Below the pieces are notes generated by a model that was not told where the DNA came from, searched no databases, and worked only from the letters and a program-made list of their open reading frames with translations. Position numbers and translations under genes: made by a program. A stretch of 64,000 nt of DNA. Source: Ciborinia camelliae. Lineage: Eukaryota > Ascomycota > Leotiomycetes > Helotiales > Sclerotiniaceae. This document shows positions 12,318 through 24,786 of the stretch, one piece after another (the first letter of the stretch is position 1; each line of letters opens with the position of its first letter). The stretch covers positions 1,835,655-1,899,654 of the forward strand of contig JANPYM010000006.1 in assembly GCA_025890175.1 (NCBI GenBank). Reading direction: 5' to 3'.

Positions 12318-14377
12318 AATGTATGTGGAGCAAAAAAGGCTCCATCATCTTAAATTTGAGACCTTGGGGGCTGGACGGATGGATTTCAATGAACGGAAAG
12401 GGAAGGAGTTTTTTTCTTTCTTGTCTTTATTCCATGGGCTTGGAAATTGGTGGTTTGGCAGGCTACTGGCAGGCGTGGAGCGTTGTATGCATTTTCGAAC
12501 CGTCTTTTTTCTCACTCTCTTTTGCGGTCGTCTTATTGGGTTTTTGTTTTCGTGTAATGATTAGGTTTCAGAGTGGTGTGGGGTGGATGTGAGAGAGTAG
12601 GGGATAGGACGTGTAAGGGGGTGAATAGGGGTAGGTGGAGGTGAACCGAGATGAGATGAGATATATGCACGCAAAACAAGATACATGTTAGTGTATAGAA
12701 CAACATGATGAACTGTTTTGCTCATTTTTCAAATCTATTCCTACTGCTTTGACTACGTGGGTGATGTATATGTACAAACTTTGATAAAGAATTTCAATTG
12801 GCAGTTTGAAGACTAAATTCATATTTTCTGGAGCAAGAAAGAATTTAAAGGATTTTGTTATGATGGGATTCAATTACCTAACTTGATAGATTCCTAACGT
12901 GGCAGATGGCATGGCGGTATGCACGGCGAATATAGCTTTTCTATGTAATCCTACGTTTCAAGAAACTACCTATGTATCTAAGTGGAAAGTTTGTACCTAG
13001 TAGGTAATGGTTGATTTTCATTGAGCGTGACATCTTTGATGTCGGGGTTTTATTTGAAATTAGTATACTGTGTATGGGTTTCTTTTTATTATTACTATTG
13101 TTGTTGCTCTTACCATTAGAATCCTGGGCTGATTTAGGAAAAATACGGCGAGATGAAGGAGATGATGGATACACTGGCTCTTGTTTACGTTTCTGGCAAT
13201 CTTGGTAGGTGGGTGGGAATTGGAAGGTGGGTGGGAATTGGAAGGTTGCTTGGGTGCTTAGGTACTTATCTGTGCTTAGTTAGGTATCTATACTGTCTCC
13301 ATTCATGGTTTGGTGGGTAGGTAGGTGGGTACCTATCTAGATGATTCCTGGAATGTGGAAGAAGGTGGAAGGTTGAGGGTGATTTATATCATTATGTAAT
13401 TATATCATATGATATAGCAGAAGTTTGTCGTTCTCTTGGCGGAGGAAGGAAGAAGGAAGTCTCGTGGTGGGAGAAGGAAGAAGGAAGGTTAAATGGCTTT
13501 GGTTGAGAACCGGGAAGTCTAGGGAGTGTAGAGATGGGAGGAAATTGGGAGGGAGGGAGGTAGGTAGGGGAGGCTTTATTTGATTGGGGGGTGAGATTGG
13601 ATTGGATTTAACTATTTAGGTAGGTAATTGGAATATAAATCATCGGATTTGATATTGATTTAAAATGCGATAGTACAGTTCTTCGGCTAGCTGGGATAGA
13701 AAAGGAGAAGGAGGGTGAATGAGGGATGGATGGGTATTTATTTATCGCAGTGTAAGTGTAGGTGTCAAAGGTGAAATGATTTTGTTTTGTGTATCGTATT
13801 TATTGCATCACTATAATAATATTTGTTGGGTATTGTTTGACTTTGGCTTTGCTTTTGCTTTCAATGAGGAAATTTATTGGTGGTGTTCATGGGCTATAGT
13901 TTACATATATAATATTTAATACCTGTATATCTCTATCGATACATAGACACAGGGGGGAAGGGTGTCAATACTCTAGAAGATTGTTCCAATTATTTTTCTT
14001 TCTGTTTTCATCTATTTCCTTGTCCTCTACTACCCAAGTTCTTGGTAGTCTTTTCACTCCTTCAATTTCATGGACCCTCTTAGACTTTTGTAGACAAAGA
14101 AGTGTGGATATGAAATGGATACTCTTTGTAGCCGCGTTAGGTCAATGTTTCATTTTGTTTCATAGGTATGCTATGTTCGATTGATGAGAGAGCTTCTTTG
14201 TCTACGCTGCTAGAAAGTGGAAGGATTGTGAATTTGGGATTTGGGTATTGGATTCTTATTGATGTTATTGTAATTATTTTTAAACATACAGAGGAAAGGA
14301 AAGACCCAGTTTGAATTTCATCAAGAAATCCAATCCAACCTAATCCAATCCAAGCTCCAACCAAGCATCACGCAAAA
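12318..14377. other. Intergenic region with simple repeats
   Basis: About 2 kb downstream of CCR4 and upstream of the next plus-strand gene. It contains a duplicated GGTGGGTGGGAATTGGAAGG unit at about 13208-13245, GGTAGGTAGG runs near 13316 and 13557, and purine-rich GAAGGAAG tracts at 13440-13500. The last 370 bp are pyrimidine-rich and probably form the leader of the gene at 14378. Short ORFs here are T-rich and unconvincing. Confidence 0.5.
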
Positions 14378-16008
14378 ATGGCGAAATACTCCCCCAGAAG
14401 CATGAGCCGTGTTCTCAATATATCAGAGCGCCACCTCCCCCGCCTCGAAGACCCACCAGCGCGCGACGTCCCCAGTTTCGAAGGCACACCAGCGAGCTAC
14501 CTACCTCGTCTCGAAGACATGGATCGGCTGGGACAAATGCTGGATATATATTGGAAGCTCAAATACCACTGGTATGCGTCCGAGTTCCACGAGCAACAGG
14601 TAAATTTCATCCGCTCGAAAATCCTCACCATTGAGAGTTTGGATATCAATCAGGCGCTGTGTGTGGGGATTGAGTCGTTGAGTAATCGACGTCCGAGACG
14701 GCTCGTCAGGGATCGCAATTTGAATCGGAGGCCGGGGGCGGGGAGATGGAGATTGGATATGGGGTATGATCGGAGGAGTTTGAAGGGCTTGTGTCAGTTG
14801 GTCATTTTTGAGTGTATGTTGGAAGTGTTGCGTGAGTGTTCTTCTTCTTCTTTTTCTTGTTTTTCCTGATATTTTTAGTTGATTTGATTAAGTACACCAA
14901 TATATTGAGAAGGAACTAACGCTCCCCACAGGAGAAAAGTTCGATATCAAAAACAACCGAATATACTTTCATTTCACGCGTCGATTGAATACAGTAGAAC
15001 GGCACTTTATGGTGGGTCTGAGACATGCACATGGTTGTATTTATTATTTCCACGATGTGAAGGATGTTATGACACCCCAGACGTTCCTATTTTGCACGAG
15101 CAAACATACCAAATATTGGCATGAATCCTTGTTGCAGATTGCGGTTCCTCCGTTGGCGGTCTTGGCTCCGTTGCAAGTAAATGGATATTGGAAGAATTAT
15201 TCTCGTGGGTACGTTGGCCGTTACAGAATCTCACTGGGAGTTGAGGTTGCATTTTTAAATACCTGCCAGCGTATATACTTATATATGCTAACTTCAATAT
15301 AGTGCCCAACGAGTTTTCCGTCGTTTCCTAAACACAGTCCATAGTTGCAAGCTCGGCCCCTTAGTAGATGCAACCTCGCTAGACCCCCAGAAGCGAAGAA
15401 AACTCCAGAAAGAACTCGATACGAAGGAAAGTACCGAACTGAGAATGAGTAATCTATTGATGAATTATGAGTTCTACTGGAGACCTGACCCGGATTTGAC
15501 AAAAGAAAAAGAGAAGCCAATGTACGGTTGGTATACACCTATGGCCTGGCACCAGCTTCCCGGTCCGACTGGTGTCTCGATTCGTGATGTGAGTGATCTG
15601 CAAGCGATATGGGTGAAAAGAACCATGTCATGGTGGAATTGGCTTATACAAGTATTGCCTTGGTTGATATATCTTGAGATCATATTGCGCTGGATCAAGA
15701 AGACGATTATTGACGCTTTTTGGCCGACTTCTATACAGCCAGCCGGTGCCCATGGGCCAGTGGAAGCAGTGTGGGATTCGAGAGAAGAGGATTCGAAGGT
15801 TTGGTATTTGGTGGAGATGAGAACGAACAAGGGAACGGAGTGGAATTGGTGGAGGAGCGAGGATTTGGGAACCGGGGCGTATGAGAAGGTAAAGGATTTT
15901 CATTATGCGACTCCGGATAGGGCGAAGGGACGTGTGCCGATGGGGTGGAGGGATATGGCAATGATGCTGTTGTTTAGAGATCCATATGTGGATTACGATA
16001 ATGATTGA
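14378..16008 (+). CDS. Unrecognised fungal protein with one predicted membrane segment
   Basis: Spliced CDS join(14378..14831,14932..15208,15303..16008), 478 aa; introns are 100 and 94 bp with GTGAGT and GTACGT donors, the first with a GAACTAAC branch site. The N-terminus carries two short repeats of the form PRLEDPPARDVPSFEGTPAS / YLPRLEDMDR. The middle is globular (KFDIKNNRIYFHFTRR, FMVGLRHAHGCIYYFHD). A hydrophobic, Trp-rich segment near residues 356-380 (SWWNWLIQVLPWLIYLEIIL) is likely a membrane helix, and the tail is charged. I recognise no catalytic motif. The splice sites restore a single frame and codon use matches its neighbours, so the gene is probably real. The function is unknown. 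Confidence 0.75.
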
Positions 16009-16656
16009 AAGGTGGATGAGGTCTCCTAGAAATACAGCCGTGTCTTCTTCTATTTTCCGTCGAGACCAGGTCTCTGTAGTGTTAAAGCTTATTTTCATAA
16101 AGTGGTCGAGATATATTGGAGTGTCGATGGCCTAGCCGGAAGAAAGCCTCTGAGACTGGGGACAGAGACGTGCACACCAGGAAGCGATCATCAATGTATA
16201 CTCATATACTCATATATTCATATATTCACATATTCACATATTCATATACTCTAGCAAATTGAAGCAATAGTAATAGTAAAGTGATAAGGATATGCTAGGA
16301 AGACTGATCGTGGCTTAGGCCCCTTTATAAAATTAATCAGTAACCTTATCCGGTAAAACTCTGGCCCGTCCCGTCCCCCCGCGCCTACCATAACCGGTTA
16401 CCTACTAGGTAGCTTGGAGCTAGCTAGCTATCTTATCACATACCGATTATTCCATTGTTTCCATCCTTTCCTCATCCTTCACTCTTTCTCTCCATGTCCA
16501 TCAGCTTACAATTTTTGGTCCATTTTGTAAATACCTATAGCTCGAATCCTCAATTGCGACCCTCATACGATGGCATTTTGAATGGTCCTGTTCCTGTTTA
16601 ATTCTAAATACAACCCGTCCTAAAAACAACCTATCATACTTTCATTCCAACTCACA
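16009..16656. other. Intergenic region with an ATATTCAC minisatellite
   Basis: Contains a short AT-rich tandem array (units like CATATATTCA / CATATTCA) at about 16200-16250, a GCTAGCTAGCTA run near 16423, and a pyrimidine-rich leader before the PFF1 ATG. No gene is seen. Confidence 0.5.
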
Positions 16657-19600
16657 ATGAAATGTTATAATCCATCGGCGTTTGTTCCCATGGCGGTTAC
16701 TTTAGTAACTGTCATAGTTTATTTGGGTGTTTTCATACCTCTACTCGTTGTTCATGAGACTGTACCTTCTGCTCCCGATGATCCCACTCTTTACAATGGC
16801 CTCAATCTTACGGAAGCATGGCTCGACCTTCAAAGCTTGAGCGATGGTTACCACCCCTTCAACAGTCACCGAAATGACGATGTGCGAAATTGGCTGTTGA
16901 AAAGGATTAATGAGATACTCAATCATAATCAGATTGAATATACGACAGAGAATGAGACTGTCGGTACCTCTAAAATTCAACCCGAGGTCAATTTTGACGA
17001 GGACATTCCTCAATCGATATCAAGCCCTAGCAACTACAACGATGACTCTGCAGAATATCATGAGGATCTGCGAACTCGTAAAGTATCGCCTGCAGTTACA
17101 GTATTTAACGACTTACGTTCGAATTATTCCAGCAATGCCCTCACAAGCATTGGAGTCAAAGGCCGAAGGCTTGGGATAAGCACGTACTTTGAAGGAAACA
17201 ATATTATAGTTTATATACGAGGAGGCGATGACGAAGAGGGTGAGTGGTGGAAAACTGGATCGGTTAATACCAAAGGGAAAATGCATGGCAGAGGCGGCGT
17301 AATGGTCAATGCCCATTTTGACAGCGTCTCGACGGGGTTTGGAGCTACGGATGATGGAGTAGGAGTCGTTACGGCACTTCAATTGATCCGTTATTTCACA
17401 ACACCAGAAAACCGGCCACAGAAAGGCTTTGTCGCACTGTTCAATAATGGCGAGGAGGATGGTTTATATGGTGCGAAGGCATTCTTGTCACATCCAATGG
17501 CAAAATTTGTTCATACTTTCCTAAATTTGGAGGGCGCCGGAGCTGGTGGTAGAGCTACCTTGTTCCGAAGTACAGATACTGAGGTCACCCGGGCTTATGC
17601 TCATACCAGTCATCCTTTCGGAACCGTTGTCAGTTCGGACGGGTTCTCGTTGGGATATGTGAGGAGTGAGACCGATTATGTCGTATTTCGAGCAGAGGGC
17701 TATCGTGGACTAGACGTTGCTTTTTGGCAACCAAGATCTCAGTATCATACTGATCAAGATGATGCGAAACACACTTCGATAGACTCATTATGGCACATGT
17801 TATCTGCATCTGTAGCCACTACTCGATCTCTCACTAAGGATAGTAGCGATACATTTGTGGGACCACGAAGTGATGATAAAATTGGAAAGGTCAGCAATGG
17901 AAAAGGTTCAGATGGTGTATGGTTCGATATATTTGGCACTTTTTTTGCAGTGTTCGGATTGAGAACTCTCTTCGCTTGGTCACTAACTCTTCTCATTGCC
18001 GCCCCTTTGATCCTCTTTGCCGTCTCCTATCTTCTTAACCGACAAGATAAATTCTACTTCTTTACTGGATCTATTAAGCCTAAAGATCCTGAAGACGAAC
18101 CAATTTCTATTGGTGGATGGCGTGGTGCCTTCCGCTTTCCTATCACTCTTATTACCACCGGTGCCATCACTTTTGGGTGCTCATTGCTAATTAATAAGAT
18201 TAACCCTATGATTATCTACTCTTCCCCATACTCAGTATGGAGTATGTCTGCGGCTCTTTTCTTTTCGGTATTTTGGTTCATCATGGCTGGTTGCAATTTT
18301 ATCAGACCTTCGGCACTTCAAAGAGGCTATGTCTTTATGTGGATGTTCGTGTTTGGGTGGATTCTTCTTGTAGCTGCTACAGTATATGAGGATCGCTTTA
18401 AGATAAGCGGAGGTTATTTGTTTGTGTTTTACGAAGCCGCAATATTCCTTGCAACCTTGATTGCTATTGGTGAACAATTTGCATTGCCCCGGAAATCCTC
18501 ATATGTCGATAATGACGACAGTGGCAGTCAAAGTCACCACCATCAAGGCGTGATGGGTACTGATGGAACCAATGGGGTTGACGAAGCTAGTATCAGCAAT
18601 GAAGCAGAAGAGGAAGCAGATCAAGAAGAGACCGCGAACGAAACATTTATTCCCCACGAAACAACACCGCTTATTGGAGGCGGAGGAACCACCCGCGCTT
18701 CAACCAGCACTTCTTTTGCTAATCGATATCGTCAAGCTGTTCCTGAATCATATGACGGACCAGCTGATCAACATGATAAAATGGGACACAAAAAACATCC
18801 TTACGGGGGCGAACAGGCTTGGTCTTCCAAATTACCTATATGGACTTGGCTGGTTCAGTTCCTCCTTGTCGGACCATTTATACTGATTGTTGTTGGACAA
18901 GTTGGTCTATTCCTTGTAGCTGCTCTACATCAAACTGGAACAGATGGTAGTCCACTTCTTTTACCATACCTGGTCGTCGCTGTATTCTCCATCCTACTTA
19001 TACTTCCAGTAACACCATTCATCCACCGCCTCACGCATCACATGCCAACATTTTTCTTTTTGGTCTTCATTGGCACCCTCATCTATAATCTCGCCGCTTT
19101 CCCATTTTCTCCTAATAACCGCTACAAAGCATACTTCCAACAAACCGTCGACCTTGATACTGGTGTTAATAAAGTCACGCTCGTAGGAATCGAACAATAT
19201 ATCCGCCAGATTATCACACAAATTCCAAGCGCAGCAGGTCAACCTATACATTGTGAAGAAAATCCTCGAATTCGCTCAGGCCTTTCTTTCTGCTCCTATG
19301 AAGGTTTACCTCCAAAAGTGGTAGATAACGTAGCCGATGGTGTCCCACCCGAAAAAGGATATAGTGACTGGCTCACCTACAACGTCTCCCGCGTCCCCGG
19401 CGAAAATAAAGCTACATTCCACATCTCGGGTCTCGAAACTCGCGCCTGTATCCTCCGGTTCGATGACCCGTTCTCGGAATTCAAAGTCCACGGTGGAGCT
19501 AAAACGGAAGAGAGATGGGATGATGTCCCTGATAGTGGAAGTGATCAGATTAAGCTCTGGCATCGAGATTGGAATAAGGAATGGGTGGTTGATGTGGAGT

Positions 19601-19791
19601 GGGCGGTGGGTGAGGATATGAAACCGGGAGAGGAAGGAAGGACTGGGAGAGTGGTTTGTTTGTGGAGTGATGCTAATAAGAGGGGGGTCATTCCGGCTTT
19701 GGATGAGGCGCAGAGGTTTAGTCCGGATTGGACTAGTGTGGTTAAGTTGATGGATGGTTTGGTGGAGGGTAGTAAGAGGTTTGTTGTTTAG
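16657..19791 (+). CDS. pff1: Vacuolar membrane protease, M28 family (PFF1)
   Basis: Single-exon gene, 1044 aa, matching the usual length of fungal PFF1 proteins. A first membrane helix lies at about residues 9-30. The lumenal M28 peptidase domain follows: NAHFDSVSTGFGATDDGVG supplies zinc ligands His220 and Asp232, NNGEEDG supplies Glu266 (general base) and Glu267, NLEGAGAGG supplies Glu292, and SQYHTDQDD supplies His364. The rest has about eight membrane helices in two groups (about 430-610 and 720-820), separated by an acidic, Ser/His-rich loop at 612-720, and a lumenal C-terminal domain. All metal ligands are present, so it is likely active. In yeast the protein sits in the vacuolar membrane; its substrates are poorly known. 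Confidence 0.96.
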   Translation: MKCYNPSAFVPMAVTLVTVIVYLGVFIPLLVVHETVPSAPDDPTLYNGLNLTEAWLDLQSLSDGYHPFNSHRNDDVRNWLLKRINEILNHNQIEYTTENETVGTSKIQPEVNFDEDIPQSISSPSNYNDDSAEYHEDLRTRKVSPAVTVFNDLRSNYSSNALTSIGVKGRRLGISTYFEGNNIIVYIRGGDDEEGEWWKTGSVNTKGKMHGRGGVMVNAHFDSVSTGFGATDDGVGVVTALQLIRYFTTPENRPQKGFVALFNNGEEDGLYGAKAFLSHPMAKFVHTFLNLEGAGAGGRATLFRSTDTEVTRAYAHTSHPFGTVVSSDGFSLGYVRSETDYVVFRAEGYRGLDVAFWQPRSQYHTDQDDAKHTSIDSLWHMLSASVATTRSLTKDSSDTFVGPRSDDKIGKVSNGKGSDGVWFDIFGTFFAVFGLRTLFAWSLTLLIAAPLILFAVSYLLNRQDKFYFFTGSIKPKDPEDEPISIGGWRGAFRFPITLITTGAITFGCSLLINKINPMIIYSSPYSVWSMSAALFFSVFWFIMAGCNFIRPSALQRGYVFMWMFVFGWILLVAATVYEDRFKISGGYLFVFYEAAIFLATLIAIGEQFALPRKSSYVDNDDSGSQSHHHQGVMGTDGTNGVDEASISNEAEEEADQEETANETFIPHETTPLIGGGGTTRASTSTSFANRYRQAVPESYDGPADQHDKMGHKKHPYGGEQAWSSKLPIWTWLVQFLLVGPFILIVVGQVGLFLVAALHQTGTDGSPLLLPYLVVAVFSILLILPVTPFIHRLTHHMPTFFFLVFIGTLIYNLAAFPFSPNNRYKAYFQQTVDLDTGVNKVTLVGIEQYIRQIITQIPSAAGQPIHCEENPRIRSGLSFCSYEGLPPKVVDNVADGVPPEKGYSDWLTYNVSRVPGENKATFHISGLETRACILRFDDPFSEFKVHGGAKTEERWDDVPDSGSDQIKLWHRDWNKEWVVDVEWAVGEDMKPGEEGRTGRVVCLWSDANKRGVIPALDEAQRFSPDWTSVVKLMDGLVEGSKRFVV

Positions 19792-21760
19792 GCTGGCTGG
19801 CTGGTTGGTTGTTTCTTTCTTTCTTTCTTTCGGGTCCTTTTTCTTCCGAGAGAGAAAATGGATGATGGAAAGAAGGAAGTGAGGAAGGCAAATATCTCTT
19901 TAGGCGTTCGCTGCGTAATTGGAATGGAGAGATGGGCATGATTGAGCATAATGCAGTCAGTATGAGGCGTTATTATTAATGAAGGGAATCAGTGTAATGA
20001 GAATGAATGAATCAATGGGTTATACCCGCAATATAATTAATTTTAATCGAGTTTGGGTTTGGGTTCGGGTTGGTGAATTACTTTGGCACTCTTTTTTTTT
20101 ACTTTTCTACTTGTTTATCGTATAGCTGTGCTGGTGCTGGTGCTGGTTGTGGTATAGCATTCAGAGTCAGTGTGTTTATAACGAAATGAAATGAGATGGG
20201 ATGAAATGGGATGAAATGCAGAGAGCAAGGGGGGGTTTATATATTTATATATTTTATATACCTTAGTATTTATATAGCAGGGCCCCCCTCCCTCCAACTT
20301 CTCGTTATTCGTCTTGTGCTGTACTGTGTGTACTGTGCTGTGCGTGCTGTGCGCGCTGTCCCAACTTTTCCTCGGGAAATTGAATTGGGAATTGGGAGTT
20401 GTTTGATATGGAGGTAGGTAGGTAGGTAGGTAGGTATGTGTGGGGATGTTGGAGTGGAGTGTATGAATCGAAAGACGTCAAATTTCAATCCGAAAAAAAA
20501 GAACAAGAACAAGAAAATTAAAAAGAAAATTAAAAAGAAAATTAAAAAAAAAAAAAATATATCATTTGGATTTTAAATCATTTTCCCTCTCCAAAGATAC
20601 CTAGGCTAGGCTAGTTATAATAGATAGGTAGGGTAATGATAACGATAATGATAGCGATAACGATAATAACATATATACTACTGTATAGATATAGATATAG
20701 ATATACCACACTATACTATACTAGACTACACTACACGCTGTGAAGGCACCATACAATATACAACACACAACACACAACACGCAACACACAACATGCAACA
20801 TGCAACATGCAAAAAAAAGTTCCACATGTGATTCGATTTCGATTTCGATTTCGATGATACGAATCTCCCTCTTCCTTCTTTCTTGCCTTGCCTTGCCTTG
20901 CCTTGCTTTGCTTGCTTGCTTGCTCCGGCTTGCTTGCTATGATGGATTCCATATATAGGAGAGGATCTGGATCTCTCTCTCTCTCTCTCTCTCAGCCCAC
21001 CCATCCACCCCTCCACCCCCTTTTTAGAAAAAAAAAGAATTGAATATCCCCAAGCCGAACCGAACCGAACCGAACCGGGCCGAGCCCAGCCGAGCTGAGC
21101 TGAGCTCCAAATCACCAAACCATACTATACTATACTATACTATAAACCCCCCTTCCCAATATTCATTTTCCTTCCTTTCCCTACCCTGCCCTTCCCTTCC
21201 TTTCCCTTTCCTTCCCATCCCATCCCATCCCATCCCTTCCCTTCCCTTCCGGCCTGAAAGCCCTGAAAGCCCAGCCTGCCGCCTACTTGGATATATAACC
21301 TCCCACCTACCCCCCTCTTCCCACATCCCGGCTCCCAGTTTTCCCCCAATAGCAATCACCATGCATGCATGCATCCAGCACGAATCCTTCCAATGATGAA
21401 AAATAAAACGCCAATTCACACCGCCCAAATCTGGACCATTCAAACCACCATCTCCCTATCCCCATGCCGAAGAAGAAGCAGAAAAAAAAACGCCAATCCC
21501 GTCTTTGTTTTGAATAACCCATAAACACAAGGGGTATTGATATCTCGTTTCCTTTTTTCAGGTACGTAGATGAAATACCCCAAAAACAAAATGGCCGCAT
21601 CGTGTACAATGTACAAAAATAATAATAATCATACACACAAGAACCGTAACAAAACATCCCCAATTGCCGTACCGAAATCTTAATCTCATCTCAAAACATT
21701 ATCGTCAGTGAATTCGTCGAGTTGTATCATGCTCGTTTTGCATCCCCCTTTTGATTCGCA
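19792..21760. repeat. Microsatellite-rich intergenic region
   Basis: Nearly 2 kb between the ends of PFF1 and the phosphodiesterase, dominated by short tandem repeats: TTTC runs at 19814-19830, GGTA x6 at 20413-20436, AAAATTA repeats at 20515-20545, GATATA and CTATA runs at 20690-20735, ACACA/CAACA runs at 20760-20815, CCTTG x4 at 20885-20905, CT x11 near 20971-20993, CCGAA x5 near 21054-21076, TACTA runs near 21122-21142, CCATC/CTTCC runs at 21170-21250 and TGCA x3 at 21362-21374. ORFs here are translations of the repeats. No gene is seen. Confidence 0.7.
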
Positions 21761-24700
21761 TTATGCTTCACCCCCATCAGACTCCCGCTTATCCGGTGAC
21801 CCGGTCGGCACTGGTGGATTACCATTTTTCCTCTTCCAGAAATGTAATCCATTCATCCTGAATCGACTGGGCTTCTTTTTCAAATTTCTCCCAGTCTCCG
21901 CTAACACTTTGTAATCTGATCCTCCTTCGGGCATATTTGATCCGTCATTCGTAGAATGACTTGATCTATCATAGCCCATCGGAGAATGACTCGTACTATT
22001 GACAAGCGGGGATGCACCAGTTGGAGTGACGGCCCTATCATTATTGGAATCATCGCTTGCGAAACTGGTCGCTTGAGTGCTGGGTGAAAGAGGGCTTATG
22101 TTATTTGTTGTTACACCTGCAGACCATTCTCCAGCAGAGCCAGAATTACTACCCTCTGTTGTAGTTTCGCTACTTCTTTGATTGTGCGGATGTGTGGATT
22201 CTCTGGGTGTCGGGGGATTCACCACTACGACCTCTGTGGAAAGCGATGGCTGAACATGTACCCCATTAACTCGTCGATCTCCGTTTGCCAAAATTTCTAC
22301 GTCCTGGATCGGGTAATCGAGAAGTCCTGGTGCACTTCCAGTTGCATAACTGAGATGAATTTGGCTGAGCTTTGATGATCTTCGATCAGACAAAGTTGCC
22401 GACGTAGAAAGCTCTGATGGCCTTTGTTTTGTACCTTTGGGCGATTCTTCGTATGAACCATGTCTTGTAAAAGGGGGTTTGTTAAGCATTGATTGAACAC
22501 GGAAGTTCGGGGCTTCATTGTATCTCGAAGCGGAGTCCTGACTAGTAGATCCATCCTGGACAGGTTGTGCAAGACTCATTGTACGAGGAGAGCGCATGCC
22601 TGTTTGCATAGCTTCAGGAAGCCCCAAGTAAGCATCTTCTTGCTTCATTTTCTCCTGTTCTAAAGCTATCCTAGTTTCCCAGGCAACTTTATTTCTTTCC
22701 AATTCCTCAACACAGAATCCCATACCAGGCATGACATCCGTTACACCACCAAACAATGGTATGGCAAACATATTCATAAAACCTATTTGAGATTTACCAA
22801 GTTCGATGATTTCTCGAACAGGAGGTGCGTACAAAGCTGTTGGTATACCCAAATCCTGTTCCATACAAGCTTGACGAGCAAATTCATCAGTCAATATTTC
22901 TGTCCATTGAGTGGCGGTATCAAATCTTCGCGCCTGTACCTGTATCAGCATTTTGAACCCTTTAAAGGAGTTCGTCTAACATACCACGTTGCTTATATCT
23001 GCACATTTGATGAGTAAGGAGCAGGCGAGTGTTCGTTGATCCTCAATCGTTCGTCCATTCCAACCATCAGTAACACCACCATTTTCATGTAGCTTTTCTT
23101 GAAGATAGCCAAGCTTCTTCATGTAATCAAAGTGCAAACCCATATCTGTTGCCAAGATTGTGCTTATCATCAATTGTCGCATGCCACGCTCCTCGAAAGC
23201 CGCTATCCAATGACGGCGCAATATCTGCGAGTAAGCAGCACAATGAAATGATTCGAGGACGGATCGATCATTATAAAGTTGGGCGAGTGGTGCATTTAGA
23301 TGGACAAGAAATGCATTGTTGACACCAGGATGGCCGACATCATGCCCAATGGCAGTAATCATCAATGTAAGAGCATCAAATGGTCTTATAAGCTCGGCGA
23401 TTGGCGATAAAATTTGGCTTGTCGGTCCATCTGCCGTGGGAGGATAGTCTGGAAGGTTCCCCAATCTTACGAGAAAGTAAAATATGGCTTGAAGGACATC
23501 GACAACATGACGAAAATTATGATATGGTACAAAAGCATTGTATGCGGATCGGCTTGCGAGAAGAAATCCTGTAAGGTTTTCTGCAACGGATGTCAGCATG
23601 ACCGGGGCCGTTTATTACCCGAACCATTTGTTTTGAGACTCACCTGTGGATATCCGCCACTTCTCCAGTTCCGGCATGGAGAGTGCATGTTGTAACATTA
23701 ATGATGATGCATAAAGAAGTTCATCATCCGTAAAATCATGCGCCGAGAACTGCCACGAACTTATGGCATGGACTATCATTTCCCTCCGATCTAATGCCAC
23801 CGTCACTCTCAAATGACCATACTCTTCTACTTCTTCGCTGTTTAACCTGCAAATTCCATCCATCAAATCAGATACCATGGCTTCTCTCAAATATGCATAA
23901 GGTTTTTGATCCTCAACACCAACCCACGATCGCTTTCTTCCCCTCTTCATTTCCATTAATGCCCTGTGATCCTTAGATGCATCTTTATGCGCTCGATATG
24001 CATGCACAGCCAAACTGGGCAATCGTTCCAGCAGAAGGGGACTAGTTAAGACATCCACTGCTCCGATGTCCAAAAATCTCATTGTCCTTCTCTGATCTAA
24101 TGGTATATATATGCCGCTCGATTTTCGATTTCGCGTACCCGATTCATATCCGGTTAAAGGAGCAGGTTCTGATCTCGAACTGGTTCGAATTTTTGACGAA
24201 AGACTTTGCTCCGACGCGGAAACCACAGCCACTGGAACGATCAGTTTCGATAAACTGTGCTGTTGAATTTCGGATGCGATCCATTGTAATAATTTTACTC
24301 CATATGCCTCCACGGGATCAACATCGTGCAGACCATCAACCTGTTGTCTAGAACTGGGCGAAGGTGTTCGAATTTCTCTCGAGGGTCGCTCGTTTATTTG
24401 ATCATCATATGGGATGTCTATCAGAACGAGGGTAGGTATTAAATCCACGATCGATGCGCGATTTAGCTCGGAAACTTTCGATATGCAGGACTTTCCCGAG
24501 GTACAAACGTGAACTATTTCATTGTCAATTTTATCTTCAATTGCAAATCCAATTCAGGATGAATTGAGGCACAATTTCAATTGGACCTACCTTCAGTGAA
24601 TGTCCCAAGTAAATTGTTCACGTTATTGTCAAAGGGACTTATCGCTCGTGGTGTTATCGCGCCATCGGCGGCAGGAGCTGAATTTTCCAAGGTCGAGACA

Positions 24701-24786
24701 TTTGACACCACATCCTCTCTTCGCACCAATTTGTCCTCGAGAGCTGTGCGATCCACGTAGACAATATTGCATGCGGCGTAGTCCAT
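21761..24786 (-). CDS. 3',5'-cyclic nucleotide phosphodiesterase, class I (high-affinity cAMP PDE2 type)
   Basis: Spliced on the minus strand, complement(join(21761..22933,22985..23580,23644..24534,24591..24786)), 951 aa; introns are 51, 63 and 56 bp. The ATG at 24786 is preferred because upstream in-frame codons are GTG. The HD phosphodiesterase domain begins near residue 363: PYHNFRHVVDV (His383, His387), AIGHDVGHPG (His442, Asp443) and KCADISNVAR (Asp557) give the metal-binding and catalytic residues. Residues 1-340 form the variable N-terminal region of fungal PDE2; the last 280 residues are Ser/Thr/Pro-rich and disordered. It hydrolyses cAMP and so opposes adenylate cyclase/PKA signalling, which in fungal pathogens governs growth and virulence. 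At intron 3 the second of two nearby AG acceptors was chosen because it gives the conserved ISNVARRFD. Confidence 0.93.

Noticed and set aside
20726..21443. Several overlapping ORFs on both strands
   Set aside because: All are translations of microsatellites (ACACA, CCTTG, CT, CCGAA, CCATC runs).
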